Positions 17,280 through 25,957 are shown, numbered from the stretch's first letter. The stretch is 64,000 nt of DNA from Christensenella sp. UBA2853 (GCA_002350845.1 DEFL01000009.1:31168-95167); one strand, 5' to 3'. Translations and numbers: made by a program. The notes: generated from the sequence alone by a model not told the origin.

Positions 17280-17335
17280 TCGATAAAGGACTCCATTCTC
17301 CTGCAGCCTGTTTGATGGACAGTGCCTGGAACAGG

Positions 17336-17365
17336 GAAAAACAAAAAGGCCCGTGGTCGGGCCTT
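17336..17365 (-). terminator. intrinsic terminator after the DUF815 gene
   Basis: On the minus strand AAGGCCCG, loop ACCA, CGGGCCTT, then TTTTTG and more T. It lies 12 bases after the DUF815 stop and would limit read-through into the deaminase-like gene. Confidence 0.85.
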
Positions 17366-17376
17366 GAACGTGTGGA

Positions 17377-18699
17377 TTATTGTCCGGCGGAAGGCTTGAT
17401 TCTTCCGACCAGCATGTTAATGAACTGCTGTGCACAGCGTCCGCTCTCACCGCCGTGACGGATTTCAAACCGATTGGCCTCAAGCAACAGCTCTTCTTCG
17501 GTCATCTGCAGTTCCGGATAGCGCTGCGCAATCCCTTTGACAATCTCCTGGAACAGACGATGGCCTGGCGCACTGTAGCTGACAGCACATCCAAAGCGTG
17601 CAGCAAGGGACAGCTTTTCCTGCATCGTGTCTGAACGATGAACATCCCCGTTGTGTTCCATATCATTTCGATCATTCCAGGTCTCCCGGATCAGATGCCG
17701 GCGATTGGATGTTGCACAGATCATGACATTGTCAGGGCGGGATTCCAGACCGCCTTCAATGACAGCCTTCAGAAATTTGTACTCCACTTCATTTTCTTCA
17801 AAAGAAAGGTCGTCAATGAAGATCATGAAGCGATACTGGCGGTTCTTGACCGTTGAAATGACTTCAGAGAGCCTGGAAAACTGATGCTTGTATAATTCAA
17901 TGATCCTCAATCCGTCTTCCCAGTACTCATTGAGCAGGGCCTTGACAGACGTGGATTTTCCGGTTCCTGCATCCCCGTAAAGCAGCATATTGTTAAACGG
18001 CCTGCCGGCAAGAAATGCTTCGACGTTCGCACGGATTTCCGCTTTCTGGGCATCATACCCGATCAGGTCAGACAGTGTGACAGCATCCATATTGTTGATG
18101 GCAGTGATTTCAATGTCGTTTCCGTGTTCCTGCAGGCGGAAGGCCCGGTTGAGACCGAAAAGACCGACACCAAAACGGCTGAAATGGTCTGTGACCAGGT
18201 CGAAAACCTCATCGGCATCTTTCGCGCAGGCAAGCTTCTCAGAGAGCGCGCAGACGCGTTCGGACACATGTCGGTTGAACAGCTGCTGGCGCTTGGGAAT
18301 GGCCTGATATTCGCAGAGCAGAGAAAAGCAGTTGATCTTCAGGCTTTCTTCAATGGGGCCAAAGTCAAAGTGCAGAAGACGAAGAAAGACATCGAAATCA
18401 TGCTTTGCAATGAGATTAATGGTGCCTTCTTTGGGGCCGCGTCTTTCACAGGTCAGCGCAAATGAATTCTCATGGGAGATCATGACAAAGGTCAGATAGC
18501 ACTGCCACAGATTGCGGTCAAAACCATAGGCTGTGGAAATGTCAAGGATGCGCTTGACTTCGGTGTAGATGCGGTGGGTCAGAGAGGCAGGTGTATCCCG
18601 CTGGGATTCCCAGTCAGACCAGATGCCTGAAAGCTTCATGAGAATACTGTCCTGGGGCAGTGAAGAATAGAGGATCAGGGAATCGGTTTCTCGATACAT
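17377..18699 (-). CDS. DUF815 family AAA+ ATPase
   Basis: 440-residue ATP-binding protein of the DUF815 family. An N-terminal region of about 200 residues of unknown fold precedes the AAA+ core. The Walker A GDAGTGKS is at about 242-249, the Walker B IFIDDLSFEE at about 293-302, and a sensor-1-like ATSN at about 329-332. The C-terminal lid is rich in charged residues. The family is widespread and poorly characterised. The ATG at 18699 has AAGGA 7 bases upstream; a longer in-frame ATG at 18714 would overlap it. No clear promoter or terminator is visible between ilvD and this gene, so it may partly ride on ilv read-through. Confidence 0.85.
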   Translation of the reverse strand: MYRETDSLILYSSLPQDSILMKLSGIWSDWESQRDTPASLTHRIYTEVKRILDISTAYGFDRNLWQCYLTFVMISHENSFALTCERRGPKEGTINLIAKHDFDVFLRLLHFDFGPIEESLKINCFSLLCEYQAIPKRQQLFNRHVSERVCALSEKLACAKDADEVFDLVTDHFSRFGVGLFGLNRAFRLQEHGNDIEITAINNMDAVTLSDLIGYDAQKAEIRANVEAFLAGRPFNNMLLYGDAGTGKSTSVKALLNEYWEDGLRIIELYKHQFSRLSEVISTVKNRQYRFMIFIDDLSFEENEVEYKFLKAVIEGGLESRPDNVMICATSNRRHLIRETWNDRNDMEHNGDVHRSDTMQEKLSLAARFGCAVSYSAPGHRLFQEIVKGIAQRYPELQMTEEELLLEANRFEIRHGGESGRCAQQFINMLVGRIKPSAGQ

Positions 18700-18876
18700 G
18701 ACATTTCCTTTCATGTGCCCGTTTCGGAACGGACAGGGCGGCAGGCGACTGCTTCATGTCTTTTGCAGGGATGGAATGTCCAGAGCCAGAAGCGGAAGCC
18801 GGGTTCATACAGGGAAGCCCTGCTTCCTGAAGGCTGGATAGGAGGCAGGGCGATTGGAAACGTGTTCATCTGTCAA

Positions 18877-20538
18877 TCAGGAGAGAACGGCACCTTTGTC
18901 GGCACTGGAGACCATTTTGGCGTATCTTGCGAGATAGCCGGTCTTGATCTTGGGTTCCGGGCAGACCCACTGCTCACGGCGTGCGTTGAGTTCCTCGTCG
19001 GAAACTTTGAGGGTGATGGTGTGCTCGGGAATGTTAATCGCAATCAGGTCGCCCTCTTTGACGAGCGCGATATTGCCGCCGGCAGCAGCTTCAGGGCTGA
19101 CATGTCCGATGGAGGCACCGCGGGTGGCACCGGAAAAACGTCCGTCGGTGATCAGGGCAACAGATTCACCCAGTCCCATACCAACGATGGCGCTGGTGGG
19201 ATTGAGCATCTCGCGCATACCGGGACCGCCGCGGGGACCTTCGTACCGAATGACAACGACGTCGCCGGGAACAATCTTCCGATCATAAATGGCTGCAATC
19301 GCGTCATCTTCAGAGTCGAACACACGGGCAGGCCCTTCATGAACCATCATGGATGCTGCAACAGCGCTCTGCTTGACGACGCATCCGTCCGGCGCAAGGT
19401 TTCCGAAAAGGACGGCGATGCCGCCGGTGACAGAATAAGGACGGCTCAGGGGACGAATGATGTTTTCATCAAGATTTCTGGCGTTCTGGATGTTTTCAGC
19501 GACCGTTTTCCCGGTGACCGTCATCAGTGAGGTATCGAGAAGCCCTGCATCGGCCAGCTCTTTCATGACGGCACTGACGCCGCCGGCCTGCTCGAGATCT
19601 TCCATGAAGGTGTCGCCGGCAGGGGCGAGATGACAGAGGTTCGGCGTGCGGGAAGAAATCTCGTTGGACATGTTCAGGTCAATGGTGATGCCCGCCTCAT
19701 GGGCAATGGCGGGAAGATGCAGCATGGTGTTGGTGGAGCATCCCAGAGCCATGTCCACGGTTTCAGCATTGCGGAAAGCGGCTTCTGTCATGATATCACG
19801 GGGACGGATGTTGCGGCGGACCATTTCCATGACCTGGCGTCCGGCTTTCTTGGCAAGACGCAGTCTGGCGGAATAGACCCCGGGAATGGTGCCGTTGCCG
19901 GGCAGCGCCATGCCGATGGCTTCGCACAGGCAGTTCATGGAGTTGGCGGTATACATACCGGAGCATGATCCGCAGGAGGGGCATGCGTTCTCTTCATAGT
20001 CACGCACACCGTCTTCATCCATGGTTCCGGCCTTGTAGGCACCGACTGCCTCGAACATATGGCTCAGACAGGTGCGGCGTCCGTCAGAAAGCCGGCCGGC
20101 CAGCATGGGACCACCGGACACGAAGACCGTCGGAACATTGACACGTGCTGCGGCCATCAGAAGGCCAGGAACGTTCTTATCGCAGTTCGGAATCATCACC
20201 AGTCCATCGAACTGATGCGCAATGGCCATGGCCTCGGTGGAATCGGCGATCAGGTCACGGGTGACCAGGGAATACTTCATGCCGACATGTCCCATGGCAA
20301 TGCCGTCACACACAGCAATGGCAGGGAAGAGCACAGGATAGCCGCCGGCTTCCAGAATGCCCATTTTCACCGCATCGGCAATCTTGTCGAGGTTCATGTG
20401 ACCGGGAACAATTTCATTGTATGAACTGACAATACCGATCAGCGGACGATCCATATCCTCTTTTGTCAGTCCCAGTGCATACAGCAGGGAACGGTTTGGC
20501 GCACGCTCGACGCCCTGTTTGATCTGATCTGACTGCAT
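18877..20538 (-). CDS. ilvD: Dihydroxy-acid dehydratase
   Basis: Fe-S dehydratase giving 2-ketoisovalerate or 2-keto-3-methylvalerate in valine/isoleucine synthesis. 553 residues. Cluster and substrate motifs are intact: PNCDKNVPGLLMA, CPSCGSCSGMYTANSMN, GRFSGATRGASIGHVSPEA. The ATG at 20538 follows GGGAGGA with a 6-base spacer. Third gene of ilvB-ilvN-ilvD, 20 bases after ilvN. ilvC is not in this window. Confidence 0.95.
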   Translation of the reverse strand: MQSDQIKQGVERAPNRSLLYALGLTKEDMDRPLIGIVSSYNEIVPGHMNLDKIADAVKMGILEAGGYPVLFPAIAVCDGIAMGHVGMKYSLVTRDLIADSTEAMAIAHQFDGLVMIPNCDKNVPGLLMAAARVNVPTVFVSGGPMLAGRLSDGRRTCLSHMFEAVGAYKAGTMDEDGVRDYEENACPSCGSCSGMYTANSMNCLCEAIGMALPGNGTIPGVYSARLRLAKKAGRQVMEMVRRNIRPRDIMTEAAFRNAETVDMALGCSTNTMLHLPAIAHEAGITIDLNMSNEISSRTPNLCHLAPAGDTFMEDLEQAGGVSAVMKELADAGLLDTSLMTVTGKTVAENIQNARNLDENIIRPLSRPYSVTGGIAVLFGNLAPDGCVVKQSAVAASMMVHEGPARVFDSEDDAIAAIYDRKIVPGDVVVIRYEGPRGGPGMREMLNPTSAIVGMGLGESVALITDGRFSGATRGASIGHVSPEAAAGGNIALVKEGDLIAINIPEHTITLKVSDEELNARREQWVCPEPKIKTGYLARYAKMVSSADKGAVLS

Positions 20539-20558
20539 AGCAATTCCTCCCAGTATCA

Positions 20559-21128
20559 TTATTCAAAGAATGTTTCGCGAAGTACGTTTTTGCCGTAGTC
20601 AAATTCGCCCTTCATCTTGGTCTGCTCGTCAATGGTGTACTGCCCGCGTTCGAGGGCAACCATGCCGGTGCGGACCAGTTCCAGAATGCCGAATTCGGTC
20701 AGGAGATTCTGGATGGCTTCTGTTTTGGTTTCATCACCAATGACAGCAAGTGTAATGCTGGCTTTGGAGACATCGATGATGGAAGCTCTGAAAATGTTTG
20801 CGATCTGAATGATTTCGTTGCGCTGAACACTGTCACCGGAGCTGACCTTGATGAGCATCAGTTCACGGCGGATAGCGTGTTCAGGCTTCAGCGCTTTGAC
20901 GGAGTGGACACAGATCAGTTTGCGCAGCTGATTGCACAGGAGATTCAGCTGCTGATCGTCTGCAATGACTTCGATTGTGATTCGGGAAATGGCCGGATTA
21001 TCCGTCGTGCCCACTGCGAGGCTTTCAATGTTGTAGCCTTTTCCGGAGAACAGTCGTGCCACACGTGAGAGAACACCGGACTCGTTGTCGACGAGAACGG
21101 CGAGGGTATGACGATTCGTAGGATTCAT
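20559..21128 (-). CDS. ilvN: Acetolactate synthase small (regulatory) subunit
   Basis: ACT-domain regulatory subunit conferring valine feedback on IlvB. 189 residues, a full-length IlvH/IlvN with the N-terminal ACT motif LAVLVDNESGVLSRVARLF and a C-terminal ALS domain (VIGDETKTEAIQNLL). AGAGGAGC lies upstream of the ATG. It is 14 bases after ilvB and 20 bases before ilvD. Confidence 0.95.
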   Translation of the reverse strand: MNPTNRHTLAVLVDNESGVLSRVARLFSGKGYNIESLAVGTTDNPAISRITIEVIADDQQLNLLCNQLRKLICVHSVKALKPEHAIRRELMLIKVSSGDSVQRNEIIQIANIFRASIIDVSKASITLAVIGDETKTEAIQNLLTEFGILELVRTGMVALERGQYTIDEQTKMKGEFDYGKNVLRETFFE

Positions 21129-21142
21129 AATGCTCGCTCCTC

Positions 21143-22843
21143 TCAGTTCAGCATGAAGTCGGTAATATGACTGCCGCCGCCCACCATGGGACGGACTTTT
21201 TCATCAATGTCAATCAGGCAGTCGATGACCGATCCGCGCGGACTGGCAAGTGCCTGCTGGAAAACCGTCTCGAACTCTTCCAGACTGGAGGCACGGAAGC
21301 CGTTGAGGCCATAGGCTTCTGCGAGACGCACAAAGTCCGGCGCACGGTCCAGTGTTGTCTGTGAAAAACGTCCTCCGTAGATCAGCGTCTGCCACTGGCG
21401 GACCATGCCGAGCGTGCGGTTGTCGAAGATCACTGTAATAATAGGAAGACCGTAATACTGAACGGTCGAGAGTTCATTGCAGTTCATCCGGAACGAGCCG
21501 TCGCCTGTGATATGAAGCACTCTCTTGTTCGGGAAAGCTGTCTGGGCACCGATTGCAGCGCCAAGGCCGAATCCCATGGTGCCGAAGCCGCCGGAAGTCA
21601 GGAGCTGACCCGGGTAATCAAAGTGGAAATGCTGAATGGCCCACATCTGGTGCTGTCCGACGTCGGTGGAAACAATGGAATCCTTCGGGGCAGCGGACAC
21701 AATGGCTCCGAGAATCTGGCCCGGAGTCAGGCAGCCCGGATGTTCATCATAGATGGTCTCGCGGGGGTGAGAGAAGACCTCTGCTTTCCATGCATCGTGA
21801 TGCATTTCGGGAACGAGTTCCATCAGGAGCTCAAGAACACGTCCGGCATCACCGACAATATGATGATCGGTCTGAACATTCTTATTGATTTCCGAACGGT
21901 CAATATCAATCTGAACAATCTTTGCGTGCTGGGCAAAGGTGTCCGTTTTCAACGCCACACGGTCTGAGAAGCGGCAGCCAATGGCCAGAAGAAGATCGCA
22001 TTCATCCACGGCAATATTGCTTGCCTGGGAACCATGCATGCCGATCATGCCGGTGACCAGAGGGTCTGTTCCGGACAGCGCACCTGCGCCCATGACCGTC
22101 AGTGCGACCGGGGCATCCACGCGGTGGGCAAAGGCGGAAAAGATCTCATGCGCCCGGGAGCGGACAACGCCGCCGCCACAGATGATGAAGGGCTTTTCGG
22201 ACTGCCGGAGCATATCCGCGAGAAGACGGATGTCATCTCCGTCGGGTTCCGGCGGCTTGAAATCATAGCGCTGCATGAGGGCACCGAGATGGCCGCTTTT
22301 TCCGTGATTTTTTCTTGCCATGGGCGTGTATTCTCCCATCTGGGCAGTGACATCCTTGGCAATATCGATCAGAACAGGGCCGGGACGACCGCTGCGCGCA
22401 ATGGCAAAAGCCTCCCGGACCGTGTCAGCGAGGTTGTTCACAGAGCGCACGAGAAAATTGCACTTCGTGATGGGCATGGTAACGCCGGTAATATCCACTT
22501 CCTGAAATGAATCCTTACCGATCAGGCCGGTGGACACATTGCAGGTGATGGCCACGATGGGGGAGGAATCAAGATAGGCGGTTGCAATGCCGGTGACCAG
22601 ATTGGTGGCGCCAGGGCCGGAAGTGGCGAAACAGACGCCGACGCGGCCGGTGGAACGTGCATATCCGTCTGCGGCATGGCACGCCCCCTGCTCATGGGCT
22701 GTCAGCACATGGTGAATCTCATCACCCATTTTATACAACTCGTCATAGACGTTGAGAATAGTGCCGCCCGGATAACCGAAAATGGTGTCAACCCCCTGCT
22801 CTTTGAGACACTCGAGCAGGATTCTTGCGCCATTGAGCTGCAT
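21143..22843 (-). CDS. ilvB: Acetolactate synthase large subunit
   Basis: ThDP- and FAD-dependent carboligase making 2-acetolactate from pyruvate. 566 residues. Hallmarks are GYPGGTILNVYDEL at the N-terminus, the catalytic glutamate in HEQGACHAADGYAR and the ThDP/Mg motif GDGSFRMNCNELSTV with IFDN. AGGAGGT is 8 bases before the ATG. Expression is expected to depend on the leader-peptide attenuator immediately upstream. Confidence 0.96.
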   Translation of the reverse strand: MQLNGARILLECLKEQGVDTIFGYPGGTILNVYDELYKMGDEIHHVLTAHEQGACHAADGYARSTGRVGVCFATSGPGATNLVTGIATAYLDSSPIVAITCNVSTGLIGKDSFQEVDITGVTMPITKCNFLVRSVNNLADTVREAFAIARSGRPGPVLIDIAKDVTAQMGEYTPMARKNHGKSGHLGALMQRYDFKPPEPDGDDIRLLADMLRQSEKPFIICGGGVVRSRAHEIFSAFAHRVDAPVALTVMGAGALSGTDPLVTGMIGMHGSQASNIAVDECDLLLAIGCRFSDRVALKTDTFAQHAKIVQIDIDRSEINKNVQTDHHIVGDAGRVLELLMELVPEMHHDAWKAEVFSHPRETIYDEHPGCLTPGQILGAIVSAAPKDSIVSTDVGQHQMWAIQHFHFDYPGQLLTSGGFGTMGFGLGAAIGAQTAFPNKRVLHITGDGSFRMNCNELSTVQYYGLPIITVIFDNRTLGMVRQWQTLIYGGRFSQTTLDRAPDFVRLAEAYGLNGFRASSLEEFETVFQQALASPRGSVIDCLIDIDEKVRPMVGGGSHITDFMLN

Positions 22844-22870
22844 GAAAAGAACCTCCTATCGTTTTCGAAC

Positions 22871-22911
22871 AGATATATAAAAGTCTGCAGCCTGTACGTC
22901 AGGCTGCAGAC
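22871..22911 (-). terminator. attenuator terminator in the ilvB leader
   Basis: On the minus strand, 12-base perfect arms GTCTGCAGCCTG and CAGGCTGCAGAC with a 5-base loop, followed by TTTTATAT. Alternative hairpins overlap or precede it: GCAGA/TCTGC at 22906-22921 shares the 5' arm, and TGCAG/CTGCA lies at 22941-22955. This is the layout expected for terminator/antiterminator switching. Confidence 0.85.
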
Positions 22912-22966
22912 ACATATCTGCCACACGGGTCTTGGCGTGATGCAGAAAGGCTGCAGAGAACTGCGA

Positions 22967-23047
22967 TCAGGCTACTGCCTTATTGAAACATATCGACCGT
23001 ACCTGAATTGCGACAGGAAGCAGATTCTGAGAGAAACTGCGCTGCAT
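22967..23047 (-). CDS. ilv leader peptide (attenuation)
   Basis: A 26-codon ORF on the ilvB leader mRNA. It starts with ATG at 23047, has AAGGAGG 11 bases upstream and ends in TGA at 22967. Seven of 26 residues are branched-chain amino acids (Leu9, Leu10, Val12, Ile14, Val16, Ile19, Val25), the products of the ilv pathway. It lies between a consensus promoter and the attenuator hairpins. Ribosome stalling at Leu/Val/Ile codons when these amino acids are short would let RNA polymerase pass the terminator. No T-box core sequence is seen in this leader. Confidence 0.75.
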   Translation of the reverse strand: MQRSFSQNLLPVAIQVRSICFNKAVA

Positions 23048-23106
23048 GCCCTTCTTTGCCTCCTTGGTGATATCACAATATACCGCACATGCCATGCGGC
23101 ACAATG

Positions 23107-23135
23107 ATTATAGCGGCAGATGGCTGGACTGTCAA
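23107..23135 (-). promoter_or_regulatory. consensus promoter for the ilvBND operon
   Basis: Minus strand TTGACA (23130-23135), 17-base spacer, TATAAT (23107-23112), a perfect match to the sigma-70/sigma-A consensus. Predicted start near 23100 gives a leader of about 255 bases before ilvB. Confidence 0.85.
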
Positions 23136-23228
23136 CGAAGCAGTCTTCTGAATACAATGAAAGAACATGCATCCACGGAAATTCACGGAAATGCGCCGCG
23201 CCGCAGGAAAAGAGGACAGGAGTTGACG

Positions 23229-23257
23229 TTGACTCAATAGTTTAAGTGTGGTATTTT
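23229..23257 (+). promoter_or_regulatory. promoter for the secreted SH3-like protein
   Basis: TTGACT (23229-23234), 17-base spacer, TATTTT (23252-23257), 46 bases before the ATG. Confidence 0.5.
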
Positions 23258-23302
23258 AGATAGGTGCAGATTTATTCTGTAATGGGGAGGATATGAACTG
23301 CG

Positions 23303-24757
23303 ATGAAAAAAAGAATCATCAGTCTGCTTCTCGTTTTTGCTCTGGCATTTCAGCTGAGCGGCGCTCTGGCCGTGACCGAAAAGGAATGGAATGCACAGTG
23401 CGTCAACAAAACAATCCATGAAACGATGGTATATGCGAATGCTGTCGATAAAGAAAACGCTGCATCCCTGCCGGCCGGCACCTATGTTCTGACGCATGAA
23501 TATGATGTCATGAGCAATCGCTGGAAGATCAGCTATCTGGACGGCGAGTCTGTAAAAGAGGGCTATGTTTCAGGAACGGACCTGACCATCGCTGTAGCGA
23601 CAGTGGTTCTTGAGGATGGCAGCATTGAGACCATACCGGAGACACTCAAAGGCCAGCCGGAAGAGATTGCCGCATTCCTCAACGATCGCTATTCCGACCG
23701 AATCTTTGAGGCGAAGGACGGATCGATTCTGGCCACCGATGCTGTTTCTGATTCTGCGACAGTGGAAGAGGAGACAGTCGTGAATACTGAGCCCGCTGCA
23801 GAAGAACCTGCTGCAGAAGAAGTTCAGGAGCAGGCTGTGGAAACGATTCCCACTCCGGCGGAAGAGAATACAGTGTCGAAAGTCATCACCTTCTCTGCTC
23901 CAACGGAAGCCCCGGCTCCCGCAAGTGTGCCTGCTGTGACGGCGGCTCCTGTCGCTGCACAGGAACCTGCTGCGGCTGCACAGGAACCTGCTGCGGCTGC
24001 GCAGGTGGATGCTGCGCCGACAGCCACACCGGTTCCGACTGCACTGCCTGCAGATCAGTATGAGGTTCCGGAAAACCTGAAGAATATCGTTCTGATCGGC
24101 ACCAATACATGCCTGGTCAACAACGAAGGAGAACTGTCCTCCGTCAAGACAAATTCGGTCCGCTTCTCTGAAGGTGCGAAGAAGAACAAGATGGTGGCCT
24201 ACGCAAGGGCAACCGCCGACGGGTATGTTCAGTTCCTGGCCGAACCCAATCCGAGAAGCCGCGTGATTGGCTACCTGAAGACCGGTACCATTGTCGGCAT
24301 CGTCAAGGCCGGTTCCAACTACAGCCGTGTCTATGTTGACGGCATTGTGGGATGCGTCAAGACCAATATGCTTGCCAGCATTACCGTGGACAAGAAACCG
24401 AAGGGAAAAGGCATTCTGACGGCCGGCGGCGCAATTGACAATACCGTTACGGTCAATGTGCTGTCCGCTTCCTCCAAGTCCTATATTGTGGACGCACTGC
24501 CCTGCGGACTTCAGGTGGATATCTGGGAGAAAAAGGGGAATTTCTATCAGATTGAAGCGAATGGCCTTCGTGTGTGGGTGAATAAGTCCAACCTGACGGA
24601 AAAGGCATCCATGGAAGGCATGGTCGAGCAGACAGCCTGGAATCATGTCATGGAAACTCCTCCGTCTCTGACAAAAACGGTCAGAAACGCGAATGGACTG
24701 GAGGAAGTTCCGGATAATTCCAAGTCCTACAATATGCACAGGGATCCTTACAACTGA
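23303..24757 (+). CDS. Secreted protein with SH3-like domains and Ala/Pro linker
   Basis: 484 residues with a Sec signal peptide (about 1-23, ending GALA-V). Three segments look like bacterial SH3 domains: about 33-95 (IHETMVYANAV...KISYLDG), about 298-360 (AYARATADGYVQFL...VGCVKT) and about 385-435 (NVLSASSKSYIV...VWVNKSNL). Between the first and second is a roughly 140-residue Glu-, Ala- and Pro-rich linker with a short tandem repeat. SH3-like domains usually bind peptidoglycan or cell-wall polymers. No catalytic domain or LPXTG anchor is visible. GGGGAGG lies 12 bases before the ATG. Monocistronic, closed by a terminator. Confidence 0.75.
   Translation: MKKRIISLLLVFALAFQLSGALAVTEKEWNAQCVNKTIHETMVYANAVDKENAASLPAGTYVLTHEYDVMSNRWKISYLDGESVKEGYVSGTDLTIAVATVVLEDGSIETIPETLKGQPEEIAAFLNDRYSDRIFEAKDGSILATDAVSDSATVEEETVVNTEPAAEEPAAEEVQEQAVETIPTPAEENTVSKVITFSAPTEAPAPASVPAVTAAPVAAQEPAAAAQEPAAAAQVDAAPTATPVPTALPADQYEVPENLKNIVLIGTNTCLVNNEGELSSVKTNSVRFSEGAKKNKMVAYARATADGYVQFLAEPNPRSRVIGYLKTGTIVGIVKAGSNYSRVYVDGIVGCVKTNMLASITVDKKPKGKGILTAGGAIDNTVTVNVLSASSKSYIVDALPCGLQVDIWEKKGNFYQIEANGLRVWVNKSNLTEKASMEGMVEQTAWNHVMETPPSLTKTVRNANGLEEVPDNSKSYNMHRDPYN
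23954..23995 (+). repeat. two 21-base tandem repeats in the linker
   Basis: Two identical 21-base units at 23954-23974 and 23975-23995 encode AAQEPAA-type repeats in the proline/alanine linker of the SH3-like protein. Copy number may vary between strains. Confidence 0.8.
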
Positions 24758-24775
24758 TCGGTACAGAAACTGCTG

Positions 24776-24805
24776 AGGAACCGGAAAATTCCGGTTCCTT
24801 TTTCA
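24776..24805 (+). terminator. intrinsic terminator
   Basis: AGGAACCGGAA, AA loop, TTCCGGTTCCT then TTTT, just after the SH3-like gene. Confidence 0.85.
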
Positions 24806-24908
24806 TCCTGAGAGAGGGATGCATGAAAATGATCCCCCGCTCATTCCAGAAATGCCCTGCTGGCCCCAGAAACTCTGAAAACACACTCAAAGCCTTGAAA
24901 AAAGGCGG

Positions 24909-24937
24909 TTGACAAAAACTAAAGGGGTCCGTATAAT
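24909..24937 (+). promoter_or_regulatory. consensus promoter for yceD-rpmF
   Basis: TTGACA (24909-24914), 17-base spacer, TATAAT (24932-24937), a perfect consensus. Transcription would start near 24944, supporting the GTG at 24970 as the yceD start. Confidence 0.85.
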
Positions 24938-24969
24938 ACAGCATGGTCACGACGAGGAGGACTGGAAAC

Positions 24970-25476
24970 GTGCTTGATGTCTCGACAGCAACCCGGAATC
25001 CGGGGACACGATATGTGTATGATGTGGAGCAGGCCATTGCCCCGCAGAATGTCTGTGGAGAACTGGTACGCTTTGATTCAGCGCACCTGACCGGATCGTA
25101 CGAAGCCATGGAGAATGGTGACGTCGAAGTGGAAGGCAGGCTGACTGTTCATGCCCATGCCCGCTGTGCCAATTGCCTCAAAGATGGCAGTGCCTTTGTA
25201 GAAGCAGATTATCGGGAGCTGTTTCAGCGCGAAGGCGATCCGGAAGACGATGAGATCTTTACTTATACAGGTCATGTCGTTGATCTGGAGAAGCTGGCCA
25301 TGTCCTATGCAGTGATGCATCTTCCGATGCGGTTTCTTTGCAAACCGGACTGCCAGGGATATGTACAGTATCTTGATGAGGAAGATCCCGATACATGCCA
25401 GAAGGAACTGACTGGTCAGCATCCTTTTGCGGCATTGCAGCAGCTGCTCTCTCAGAGCGGTGCTGACCAGGAGTGA
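24970..25476 (+). CDS. YceD/DUF177 family protein
   Basis: 168-residue DUF177 protein, a family commonly encoded immediately before rpmF and implicated in large-ribosomal or 23S rRNA metabolism. Conserved features are the CANCL motif in the centre and the CKPDCQGYVQYL segment near the C-terminus. I use GTG at 24970, with GGAGG 9 bases upstream; the in-frame ATG at 24943 coincides with the predicted transcription start. The stop is 45 bases before rpmF, and the two are likely cotranscribed. Confidence 0.85.
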   Translation: MLDVSTATRNPGTRYVYDVEQAIAPQNVCGELVRFDSAHLTGSYEAMENGDVEVEGRLTVHAHARCANCLKDGSAFVEADYRELFQREGDPEDDEIFTYTGHVVDLEKLAMSYAVMHLPMRFLCKPDCQGYVQYLDEEDPDTCQKELTGQHPFAALQQLLSQSGADQE

Positions 25477-25521
25477 CATATGTCACGATATCATGGATGA
25501 GATGTATGAGGAGGTGTGAAC

Positions 25522-25728
25522 ATGGCTCTTCCGAAGGGAAAAATTTCCAAGGCTCGCAAACATAGCCGCCGTGCAAACTGGAAACTGGAGCAGCCCGCCA
25601 TCGTCGAGTGCCCCAAGTGCCATAAGATGAAGCTGTCCCATCATATCTGCAAATTCTGCGGTTTTTATGATGGCACGGACGTCCTGAAGCTCGAAGAAAA
25701 AGAAAATCAGGGCAAGAAAGACGCCTAA
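25522..25728 (+). CDS. rpmF: 50S ribosomal protein L32
   Basis: 68 residues. The N-terminus MALPKGKISKARKHSRRANW is typical of L32. A four-cysteine zinc ribbon (CPKCHKMKLSHHICKFC) is present, so this is the zinc-binding C+ form. AGGAGGTG precedes the ATG at 25522; the in-frame ATG two codons upstream lacks spacing. No terminator separates it from the T-box leader downstream. Confidence 0.96.
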   Translation: MALPKGKISKARKHSRRANWKLEQPAIVECPKCHKMKLSHHICKFCGFYDGTDVLKLEEKENQGKKDA

Positions 25729-25737
25729 ATATTGTTT

Positions 25738-25957
25738 TCGATGAACAAAGAGGAGTACTCCGCATGCCGGCCAAGAGAGGGCAGTTCAAAGGCTGAAAGG
25801 CTGCCTGCAGTGGCCTGCGGAGGAAGGTCGCTTTGGGAGAAACAGCGGGAAACCGCACGGAAGCATCCGTTATCGTGCAGTTGAGGCAGACTTTGTCTGC
25901 GAAAAAAGGTGGTACCACGGAGCAGATCCGTCCTTCGGGATGGCCTGCTTTTTTATT
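25738..25957 (+). promoter_or_regulatory. T-box leader, valine specific
   Basis: T-box riboswitch that senses uncharged tRNA(Val). The 5' base has the AG-rich GAACAAAGAGGAGTA segment of stem I. A candidate specifier GTC (Val) is at 25827-25829 in GAAGGTCGC. The conserved T-box AGGTGGTACCACGG is at 25908-25921. The terminator 25921-25955 pairs CCGTCC with GGATGG across a TTCG loop, extended by GCAG/CTGC, then T6. It controls the small membrane protein, valS and folC. No obvious own promoter was found between rpmF and the leader. Confidence 0.9.

Noticed and set aside
14679..18699. A definite call of the RADAR (RdrA/RdrB) defence system
   Set aside because: The ATPase is DUF815-like and about half the size of RdrA, and a terminator separates the genes, so only an analogy is reported.
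18700..18876. Intrinsic terminator after ilvD
   Set aside because: Only a GGAAGC/GCTTCC-type hairpin without a T-run was found, so none is annotated.
23940..24010. Possible repeat array or CRISPR-like pattern
   Set aside because: It is a two-copy in-frame tandem repeat encoding an Ala/Gln/Glu/Pro linker, with no spacers.
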